From: Lewinellaceae bacterium
GTDB taxonomy: Bacteria > Bacteroidota > Bacteroidia > Chitinophagales > Saprospiraceae
Length of the DNA: 64,000 bases
NCBI GenBank assembly: GCA_020636435.1
Contig: JACJXX010000002.1
Coordinates: 1,798,001-1,862,000, forward strand
Reading direction: 5' to 3'
This document shows positions 58,127 to 64,000 of this stretch, one piece after another; positions within the stretch are counted from its first letter, which is position 1; every line of letters begins with the position of its first letter. The notes below the pieces were generated by a model. The model was given only the letters and a program-made list of their open reading frames with translations. It made no database searches and had not been told where the DNA came from. The translations under genes and the position numbers were made by a program.

Positions 58127-59512
58127 ATGAAACGTTTTGCTTTTTTGATCCTCTTGTTTTCCCCTCTGCTGGGCGCCGCCCAGGAAGAGGCCCTGGCGGA
58201 AGACGCCTTTTTCATCCGCAGGATTTACGACGAGGCCCTGACCCGCAGCCGCTGTTACGATTGGCTGAACTTCCTGGCGCAGCGAATCGGCGGCCGCCTC
58301 GCCGGGTCTCCTCAGGCAGCCGCTGCGGTTGAATACACGAGGCAGGCGCTCGACGCTATGCAACTCGACAGCGTCTGGCTGCAACCGTGCATGGTGCCCC
58401 ATTGGGTGCGCGGGGAAAAGGAGCAGGTTCGCATCGTCAATTCTCTGAAGATGGGCACTGTGGAATTGAATGCCCTGGCCCTGGGCAACTCGGTGGGCAC
58501 CGGCCCCATGGGCATAACGGCGGAAGTGGTAGAAGTGAAAAGCCTGGACCAGGCGGACAGCCTCGGAGAGTTCCTGCGCAATAAGATCGTCTTTTTCAAT
58601 GGCCCGATGGACCCCACCCAGCTCAACACCTTCAACGCCTACGGCAAAGCTGCCGGGCAGCGGGTGTGGGGCGCCTCCCGGGCCTCCCGCTACGGCGCCC
58701 TCGGCGTGCTGGCCCGCTCGCTGACGACCCGCCTCGACGACATTCCCCATACCGGGTCTACCGTTTACGAAGAGGGCATTACCCCCATACCTGCTTTCGC
58801 CATCAGCACCCGGGACGCAGAGCTGCTCAGCCGGCTGCTGCAGGAAGAGCCCCTGCGGGTATTCCTGCGCAACACCTCTCAAAACCTGGGAGAAGCGCCC
58901 TCCTTCAATGTCATCGGCGAGATCAGGGGCAGCGAATTTCCGGAAGAGATCATCCTGGTCGGCGGCCATCTCGACTCCTGGGATGTCGGTTCCGGCGCGC
59001 ACGACGACGGGGCAGGCTGCGTGCACGCCATGGAGGTCCTGCACCTGATCCGCCGGATGGGCTACCGCCCAAAGCGGACGATCCGCTGCGTTTTGTTCAT
59101 GAACGAGGAAAATGGCCTGCGGGGCGCCCGCGCCTACTGGAAATGGTCGGACGACAGAGGGGAGTACCATGCGGCGGCCATCGAGTCCGACCGGGGCGGC
59201 TTTACTCCGAGGGGGTTCACCGCCGACGGCCACGAGGAGGTGTTCAACGACAAGTTCCGGAAAGCCGTCGAATGGCTGCCTCTGCTGGAACCTTACGGCC
59301 TGAGCCTCCGGAAAGGAGGGTCGGGGGCCGACATTTCCGGGCTGAAAGGCCAGAAAGGGCTGCTGTTTGGCCTCGAACCGGATTCGCAGCGCTACTTCGA
59401 CTATCACCATACGCCCATCGACGGCCTGGATGTGGTCAATAAACGAGAACTCGAACTGGGCGCCGCCGCCATCATGAGCCTGGTTTATTTACTGGATAAG
59501 TATGGAATCTAA
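58127..59512 (+). CDS. M28-family zinc peptidase with PA-type insert
   Basis: 461 residues with a signal peptide (FAFLILLFSPLLGAAQ). A lid or PA-type region (ITAEVVEVKSLDQADSL...NKIVFFNGPM) sits before the catalytic domain. The metal ligands read in order as GGHLDSWDVG, HDDGAGC, MNEENGLRG with the catalytic Glu pair, IESDRGGF and DYHHTPIDGLD. These place it with M28 carboxypeptidase-Q-like enzymes acting in the periplasm on peptides. The HPRT gene starts 3 nt downstream, an unusual pairing that suggests an operon. Length is normal. Confidence 0.93.
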   Translation: MKRFAFLILLFSPLLGAAQEEALAEDAFFIRRIYDEALTRSRCYDWLNFLAQRIGGRLAGSPQAAAAVEYTRQALDAMQLDSVWLQPCMVPHWVRGEKEQVRIVNSLKMGTVELNALALGNSVGTGPMGITAEVVEVKSLDQADSLGEFLRNKIVFFNGPMDPTQLNTFNAYGKAAGQRVWGASRASRYGALGVLARSLTTRLDDIPHTGSTVYEEGITPIPAFAISTRDAELLSRLLQEEPLRVFLRNTSQNLGEAPSFNVIGEIRGSEFPEEIILVGGHLDSWDVGSGAHDDGAGCVHAMEVLHLIRRMGYRPKRTIRCVLFMNEENGLRGARAYWKWSDDRGEYHAAAIESDRGGFTPRGFTADGHEEVFNDKFRKAVEWLPLLEPYGLSLRKGGSGADISGLKGQKGLLFGLEPDSQRYFDYHHTPIDGLDVVNKRELELGAAAIMSLVYLLDKYGI

Positions 59513-59515
59513 CCT

Positions 59516-60058
59516 ATGAAAGACAACATCAAAGTACACGGCCTTTCCTTTCGGCCCTACCTCAGCCGGGGGCGGATCGCCGAACGGATAACCGAACTGG
59601 GGCAACACATCAGCCAGGACTATCAGGGCAAAAGCCCCATCTTCCTGGCCGTGCTCAACGGCGCCTTTATGTTCGCCGCCGACCTCATCCGCGCCTGCGA
59701 GATCGACTGTTCGATTACCTTTATCCGACTGTCTTCTTACGATGGCCTGGGTTCTTCCGGCCAGGTAAAAACCGTGATCGGCCTGCAGGAAGACGTCGTC
59801 AAAGGCAAAGACGTCATCATCATAGAAGACATCGTCGACACGGGGCAAACGATGGCCCACTTCCTCCCGCAACTGGAAAAGATGGGGCCGGCGTCGGTGG
59901 CCATTGCTTCCCTGCTGGTGAAAACCGAAGCGCTGGAGTGCGACGTGGACATTCATTACACCGGCTTTGAGATTCCCACCAAATTTGTTATCGGCTATGG
60001 ATTGGACTACGATGGGCTGGGGCGCAATATTCCGGATATATATCAGTTGGATGATTAA
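59516..60058 (+). CDS. hpt: Hypoxanthine phosphoribosyltransferase
   Basis: 180 residues. It converts hypoxanthine or guanine and PRPP to IMP or GMP in purine salvage, cytoplasmic. The PRPP loop VIIIEDIVDTGQTM is clear, with LNGAFMFAADLIRAC and LSSYDGLGSSGQVKTVIGL before it and VIGYGLDYDGLGRNIPDIY at the end. Starts 3 nt after the M28 peptidase stop, so probably co-transcribed. Confidence 0.95.
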   Translation: MKDNIKVHGLSFRPYLSRGRIAERITELGQHISQDYQGKSPIFLAVLNGAFMFAADLIRACEIDCSITFIRLSSYDGLGSSGQVKTVIGLQEDVVKGKDVIIIEDIVDTGQTMAHFLPQLEKMGPASVAIASLLVKTEALECDVDIHYTGFEIPTKFVIGYGLDYDGLGRNIPDIYQLDD

Positions 60059-60122
60059 ATCATCAGGAGTAGGATACCAGAAATTTGACTAAAATCATGT
60101 ATTTTCGAAAAAATACTAGGAT

Positions 60123-60389
60123 ATGAAAAATATAAGCATCCCTATTGAAGTGCCTTCTGATATTTTGATTGCCCTGAATGAATCAGAACAGGAACTGAAA
60201 AACCATTTTCAAGTTGCTGTAGCGATGATGTTGTTCCAGGAAGGAAAGTTAACGCTGGGCAAAGCAATTCAATTATCTGGCCTGACACGGTTTGAATTTG
60301 AAAAATCGCTCTCAAAAAACAAGATACCTGTTTCCAACTTAAGTGTTGAGCAGATTATGTCAGATGCAGGCAAATTGAAAGATTTGTAA
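60123..60389 (+). CDS. UPF0175-family antitoxin
   Basis: 88 residues. The family pattern is visible: SIPIEVPSDILIALNESEQE, then FQVAVAMMLFQEGKLTLGKA and IQLSGLTRFEFEKSLSKN, an HTH-like helix set. These proteins are small DNA-binding antitoxins paired with DUF3368 PIN toxins. The DUF3368 gene starts four bases after this stop. AT-rich relative to neighbours, suggesting transfer as a cassette. Confidence 0.85.
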   Translation: MKNISIPIEVPSDILIALNESEQELKNHFQVAVAMMLFQEGKLTLGKAIQLSGLTRFEFEKSLSKNKIPVSNLSVEQIMSDAGKLKDL

Positions 60390-60393
60390 GGTA

Positions 60394-60885
60394 ATGAAAC
60401 TTGTTATAGCTGATACTGGAGCTTTGATTTCTCTGGGACATGTAGGTCAGATTCCCTTAATTGAAGAGCTATTCGGGGATTTTTTTATTGCCGAGGCTGT
60501 TTGGAAAGAGTTACAAAATTATGAAAACCCTGAATTTGACGCCAATATGTTGGCAAAGCTTGAAAACAGGGTTGTTAAAATCAAATCAAAAAACCATTTG
60601 AGAATGGTGATGGATTACGGAGAATCTGAGTCTGTCATTTTATACGAGGAATTGAAAGCTGATTATTTGCTAATAGACGATAGTAAAGCCCGAATGATTG
60701 CAGAATCACTTGATGTAAACTGTATTGGCTCAATTGGCCTCTTGATCAAAGCAAAACAAAAGGGCTTGATTGTAGAATTAAAACCAATTTTTGAAAAGTG
60801 GGTTTCGATTGGCAGGTACTTTTCCAGGAAACTGCTTAATAAAATCTTGACTGATTCAGGTGAAAACAGGATGATAATTGATTAA
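60394..60885 (+). CDS. DUF3368 PIN-domain toxin
   Basis: 163 residues. PIN fold: Asp7 in VIADTGALISLGHV, Glu in YGESESVILY, and Asp-Asp in YLLIDDSKARMIAES, the acidic residues expected to bind metal for RNase activity. Pairs with the UPF0175 gene four bases upstream. Cytoplasmic. The target RNA cannot be inferred. The cassette lies between hpt and the inositol monophosphatase gene. Confidence 0.88.
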   Translation: MKLVIADTGALISLGHVGQIPLIEELFGDFFIAEAVWKELQNYENPEFDANMLAKLENRVVKIKSKNHLRMVMDYGESESVILYEELKADYLLIDDSKARMIAESLDVNCIGSIGLLIKAKQKGLIVELKPIFEKWVSIGRYFSRKLLNKILTDSGENRMIID

Positions 60886-60953
60886 CGAGAGAAAATAAAA
60901 GAACTCCTGTACCAGTGTACCAGCTACAAACCATCTGAATATTCCATCCCAAC

Positions 60954-61745
60954 ATGAACCTCGAAAAAATCTGCGCCCAAACCATTCCCATCATCGAACA
61001 CAGCGGCCGCTTCATCCGCCAGGAACTGGGGCGGGTAAGCAGCGGCGCCATCGAAGAAAAGAGCTTGAACAGCCTGGTGAGCTACGTGGACAAAACGGCG
61101 GAAGAGCAGCTGGTGGAAGCATTGGGCAAGTTGTTGCCCGGCAGCGTCTTCATCACCGAAGAAGACACCGTCGCCAATCAAAGCGGAGACCTGCAATGGA
61201 TCATCGACCCGCTGGATGGCACCACCAATTTCCTGTTCCAGCTTCCCGTATTTTCCGTCAGCGTGGCCCTGCAGCAGGAAGGGCAAACCGTTTTGGGCCT
61301 GGTCTACGAAATCAACCGGCAGGAGTGCTTTTACGCCTGGCAGGGCGCCGGCGCTTTTCTCAACGGGCAGCCCATCCGGGTAAGCCAACGGGCGCCGTTG
61401 GGGCAAGCCTTGCTCGCCACCGGCTTTCCCTACCACGACTACAGCCGCATGCAGGAATACTTCCGGGTGTTCGAACACTTCATGCGCAACAGCCGGGGCA
61501 TTCGCCGCTTCGGCTCCGCCGCCGTCGACCTGGCCTACGTGGCCTGCGGGCGCTTCGACGGCTTTTTCGAATACGGCCTCAACGCCTGGGATGTGGCAGG
61601 GGGGGCCTTCGTCGTCCGGGAAGCAGGAGGAGTGGTTACGGATTTTACAGGCGGGGAGGGCTTTTTGAACGGCGGGGAGATCATTGCGGCCAACCCGGCG
61701 ATTGGAAAGGAGATGCTGGAGGTGATACGGGGGGCGTTTGGGTAG
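60954..61745 (+). CDS. suhB: Inositol-1-monophosphatase family protein
   Basis: 263 residues, full length. Mg2+-dependent phosphatase of the IMPase fold. Visible sites: ITEEDTV with the metal Glu, WIIDPLDGTTNFLFQLP with the Asp-Pro-x-Asp-Gly core, and the C-terminal GLNAWDVAGGAFVVREAGG. Substrates in the family include myo-inositol-1-phosphate and, for relatives, PAP or NADP. The gene symbol is by closest family and not proven. A MITE begins 12 bases after its stop. Confidence 0.88.
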   Translation: MNLEKICAQTIPIIEHSGRFIRQELGRVSSGAIEEKSLNSLVSYVDKTAEEQLVEALGKLLPGSVFITEEDTVANQSGDLQWIIDPLDGTTNFLFQLPVFSVSVALQQEGQTVLGLVYEINRQECFYAWQGAGAFLNGQPIRVSQRAPLGQALLATGFPYHDYSRMQEYFRVFEHFMRNSRGIRRFGSAAVDLAYVACGRFDGFFEYGLNAWDVAGGAFVVREAGGVVTDFTGGEGFLNGGEIIAANPAIGKEMLEVIRGAFG

Positions 61746-61757
61746 GGTTGGATGGTT

Positions 61758-61942
61758 TTGGACTTTGGACGTTCTGGGAAATGCCCTTTTAGAGCCGGGT
61801 TTAAGTCGGAATTCGGAAAGCCTGTCCCGGCATTCGTGCCGGGGTCGGAACAAGGCCTGAAACAGGCATTCTTCGGCGGTTTTTCCGCCTTCCGACTTTG
61901 ACACTGGTTTTGGTCGCGTTTACGCGAGCGTCCAAAGTCCAA
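61758..61942 (-). mobile_element. MITE-like element, copy C (inverted relative to A and B)
   Basis: 185 bp with perfect 14-bp ends TTGGACTTTGGACG / CGTCCAAAGTCCAA. Flanks are GATGGTT (61751-61757) and AATGGTT (61943-61949), six of seven identical. The interior (GTTCTGGGAAATGCC..TTTTAGAG) is the reverse complement of the right part of copy A. The further stretch to 62052 is non-coding. Confidence 0.8.
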
Positions 61943-62052
61943 AATGGTTGAATGGTTGCCTGCCCACTCCTCAGTTAATGGTTGTCGGTTATTTCGTTTC
62001 AGGATAATAACGGATAGCCAGTGACAGGCTTCCACCCTCCCGCCAGCGGCCA

Positions 62053-63321
62053 TCAGCCCAGGATGAGCGCCACCGTTGTCAACAACCCGGTCAGTGCGCT
62101 CAGCGCAATGGTATTTTTATTGGACAGGACCAGTTCGCGGTCGTTGTAATGCTGCCGGATGTGGCCAAAGATCAGCAGCCCTCCTATTATAGAAAGGAAG
62201 CTCACAGCGACGAGCCAGATATTGAGGCCCGGCAGCAACCAGACAATGGCCAGGTTGATGATGAAAGACATCAGCAGGATCGCCAGATAGATGTAGGTGC
62301 TCTTTTCTTTTCCGAAAGTCACCACCAAATGGTTTTTACCGGTAGTGGCATCGGAGGCGGCATCCGGAAATTCGTTGATGAGCAGGATATTGGCGGTCAG
62401 CAGGCCAACCGGCAGGCCGATGAGGAAGGCCATTGGGTTCAGTTGTTGGGTCATGACGTAGACCAGGCCGGCAGTGACCAGCGGGCCAAAAGCCAGGGCG
62501 ATGCCCAATTCCCCCAAGCCTTTTCGCGCTACCAGGCGGACGGGAGGCGCGGTATACAGATAACCTATTGCCAGGCCGGCCAGGCCGATCCACAAGGTGG
62601 CAGGGCCGGTGGCATAAGCGAGAAAAATACCGATCAGGGTGGCGGCGGCGATCAGGCCGAGCCCCAGGCGTTTGGAGCCTTCCAGCGAGATAAGCCCCAG
62701 CTCAATGGCGCGGCTGCCCCCGGAGAATTGCAGGAAGTAATCGTTATTCGCGCCGTCGGTGCCGTCTTTCACGTCGAAGTAGTCGTTCATCACGTTGCTG
62801 CCCAGGTGCAGCAGTATTACGCCCAGAACGGCCAGCGTGAAGTACAGCCAGTTGAAAGCCGACGGATCGTTCAACAGGTAGTGGTAAGCGTAAGCCCCTC
62901 CGATAAAGGCGGGCATCGCCACCGCCGAAATGAAGGGCAGGCGGGTAATGGCCAGTACCCGGATTAACTTGGTTGTCCACTTGATAGGCACCTCCACCTC
63001 TTCTTCAATAGCCTCCGTCACGCCGCAGTACCCCGTCTGGCCATTGGCCTTGCCATTTGCAAAAGTGGGGGTTACCCGAATGCGGGCATTAAAGGCTGAA
63101 CCATCTTTTCGGATGAATTTGGTCTTCGCAATGTACTCCCCTTCCTGGCTCGCCTGCTCCAGCCATACCGGCACATTCTGCAGGACGATCTCTCCGGGGG
63201 AAAAAACGGAAACCCGTTCTTTGCCGATGACCTCATCGGCACGGTATCCGAAGAGTTTTTCGGCGCCTTTGCTGAAGGTCTCAATACGGCCTTCCATGTC
63301 GCAGGTGATTACGCTTTTCAT
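62053..63321 (-). CDS. PAS domain fused to UbiA-family prenyltransferase (MenA-like)
   Basis: Start at ATG 63321 (MKSVITCDMEGRIETFS); the longer frame begins at a TTG. 422 residues. A PAS domain at about 1-110 (FSKGAEKLFGYRADEVIGK, FIRKDGSAFNARIRVTPTF) is followed by a UbiA-superfamily polytopic domain: LGSNVMNDYFDVKDGTDGAN with the first Asp-rich motif NDxxD and LLINEFPDAASDATTGKNHL with the second, then about eight membrane helices. MenA-type enzymes attach a polyprenyl chain to dihydroxynaphthoate for menaquinone, but quinone specificity cannot be read here. A sensory PAS on this enzyme is unusual. Confidence 0.88.
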   Translation of the reverse strand: MKSVITCDMEGRIETFSKGAEKLFGYRADEVIGKERVSVFSPGEIVLQNVPVWLEQASQEGEYIAKTKFIRKDGSAFNARIRVTPTFANGKANGQTGYCGVTEAIEEEVEVPIKWTTKLIRVLAITRLPFISAVAMPAFIGGAYAYHYLLNDPSAFNWLYFTLAVLGVILLHLGSNVMNDYFDVKDGTDGANNDYFLQFSGGSRAIELGLISLEGSKRLGLGLIAAATLIGIFLAYATGPATLWIGLAGLAIGYLYTAPPVRLVARKGLGELGIALAFGPLVTAGLVYVMTQQLNPMAFLIGLPVGLLTANILLINEFPDAASDATTGKNHLVVTFGKEKSTYIYLAILLMSFIINLAIVWLLPGLNIWLVAVSFLSIIGGLLIFGHIRQHYNDRELVLSNKNTIALSALTGLLTTVALILG

Positions 63322-63377
63322 AATATTCAATTTTTTCAATAATTACTGAAAGTTAAACAATGAAGATTGCGTTTTGT

Positions 63378-63491
63378 TCGTGCGGCGATCATCTTGATCG
63401 CACGTGTAAAAAGGTAAAAAGTGTAATTTGTGCCGGGCGATCCCTCCTCTGCTAAAGCTACGGGCGGGCAGGCAGGATGATCGCGGCACGA
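63378..63491. repeat. Imperfect inverted repeat beside the RAYT gene
   Basis: TCGTGCGGCGATCA (63378-63391) and TGATCGCGGCACGA (63478-63491) are complementary except for one position, enclosing about 85 bp. It ends six bases from the transposase stop, in the position expected for a RAYT-associated repeat. Confidence 0.5.
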
Positions 63492-63496
63492 GCTGC

Positions 63497-64000
63497 TTAA
63501 GGTAACAGTTCCGCTGAGCAAAAGGTCCAGGGCCAATCCTGCCATTGCCCTACCAGCTTTGCCTTTACGGGATTCTGCAATATATAATTCAGTATCCTGA
63601 AAAACGATTCGTTGTCTCTTACCAGATGGTCATAACTCTCATGCTGCCAGAAATCTCCTTGCCGCCCCAAAAGTTTATTGGCTTCATTCCCGGTAAAGGA
63701 TTTATGACGGCCCAGGGCGTCATAAAGGGGAGGGCTTCCTTCTCTCAAACTTAATAAAGCATGCACGTGATTAGACATGATGCAATAGGCCCACAAATAG
63801 AAAAAATGTTCGCCGCAGTAGGACAAGGAATCAGCAACCACTTTGGCGATTTCGGGCTTGGATAACCAATAGGGACCGTTAGGGTTACTATCCAGGTACT
63901 GGTCATACCTTTCGAAAAAATAGTGCCAATAGGCTTCACCCCGTTTTTTCCGTAAGACAGCTTCATTAAATGCTTGATGCTCAATTTGAGCCTTCTTTTT
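63497..64000 (-). CDS. REP-associated tyrosine transposase (RAYT, Y1_Tnp), 5' end outside window
   Basis: The frame continues to the right edge, so the N-terminus is not seen; 167 residues are present. Y1 HuH features: the HxH motif in AYCIMSNHVHALLSL, FWQHESYDHLVRDNESFFRI, and the nucleophile Tyr in ILNYILQNPVKAKLVGQW. This combination is typical of RAYT proteins, which act on REP-like palindromes and do not move as standard IS elements. The N-terminal FFERYDQYLDSNPNGPYWLS fits the same family. An inverted repeat lies just after its stop. Confidence 0.88.
   Translation of the reverse strand, partial: KKKAQIEHQAFNEAVLRKKRGEAYWHYFFERYDQYLDSNPNGPYWLSKPEIAKVVADSLSYCGEHFFYLWAYCIMSNHVHALLSLREGSPPLYDALGRHKSFTGNEANKLLGRQGDFWQHESYDHLVRDNESFFRILNYILQNPVKAKLVGQWQDWPWTFCSAELLP

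Noticed and set aside
61535..62053. 172-codon minus-strand frame across MITE C
   Set aside because: It reads through the MITE and the antisense of the inositol monophosphatase end. No signals.

Overview
The window looks like chromosomal DNA of an environmental Bacteroidota bacterium, most probably of the Saprospiria (Lewinella/Haliscomenobacter-like) type. Reasons: several secreted proteins end in type IX secretion (T9SS) C-terminal domains of the LxPNP...G type; PKD, FG-GAP and MBG-type repeats are common; there is a SusC-style carboxypeptidase-regulatory/TonB receptor, a one-protein hybrid two-component system, DUF5606, DUF4783 and LETM1-related families; and promoters match the Bacteroidota TTG...TAnnTTTG pattern. 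No rRNA, tRNA or CRISPR array was recognised. The taxonomic call is inference from gene content.

Layout. 1-6.4 kb: two large T9SS cargo proteins, one an S8-fold protease with MBG domains and a striking NGIALV hexapeptide array. 7.1-14.1 kb: a hybrid sensor kinase/AraC regulator (HTCS), an FG-GAP/PKD T9SS protein, a lipoprotein, a small Cys-rich protein, and a near-identical 290-bp duplicated intergenic block accompanied by the frameshifted tail of a second HTCS gene. 14.9-20.6 kb: an NTF2-like protein, an SRPBCC pseudogene, an amidohydrolase, an outer-membrane-like protein, imidazolonepropionase (hutI) and a thioredoxin-SPOR fusion. 21.2-26.8 kb: XRE regulator, sigma-70-family factor with a good promoter, subtilase-SPOR protein, a secreted caspase-like peptidase and a TPR protein. 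27.4-34 kb: a complete nqrABCDEF operon for the Na+-translocating NADH:quinone oxidoreductase, with an N-terminally extended NqrA. 34.5-44.7 kb: T9SS protein, T9SS-tail pseudogene, DUF2461, class D beta-lactamase-like protein, LytS-type kinase, TonB receptor, LETM1-related protein and DUF5606. 45-50.6 kb: M3 oligoendopeptidase, a GT2 glycosyltransferase with a TIGR02757 protein, DUF4783 and a glucosaminidase. 50.8-55.3 kb: a compact three-gene operon of a LexA-fold autoprotease regulator, a large N6-adenine methylase and a PD-(D/E)XK-like protein, interpreted as a damage-responsive restriction-modification-like defence module. 55.3-64 kb: gpmI, a lipoprotein, a predicted small RNA on the minus strand, M28 peptidase, hypoxanthine phosphoribosyltransferase, a UPF0175/DUF3368 toxin-antitoxin pair, inositol monophosphatase, a PAS-UbiA prenyltransferase fusion and a partial RAYT-type transposase.

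The intergenic DNA is unusually structured. At least four families of palindromic or MITE-like elements lie between genes, mostly just after stop codons: (i) a 168-225 bp element with 14-bp terminal inverted repeats and 7-bp flanking duplications (12270, 19551, 61758, with a fragment at 1184); (ii) roughly 160-bp palindromes around 34.05-34.38 and 36.76-36.92 kb, two of which share the core TCCGTACGGA; (iii) a 361-bp element at 20751-21111; (iv) a nested palindrome at 14406-14757. There are also 8-bp tandem arrays after several stop codons. The RAYT transposase at the right edge is a possible source of mobility for some of these, which is inference only.

The best candidates for an undescribed system are the S24 regulator-methylase-nuclease operon (50.8-55.3 kb), the minus-strand small RNA at 57.6-57.7 kb, the conserved 290-bp block at 10.2 and 13.8 kb, and the MITE family with paired changes in its terminal repeats.
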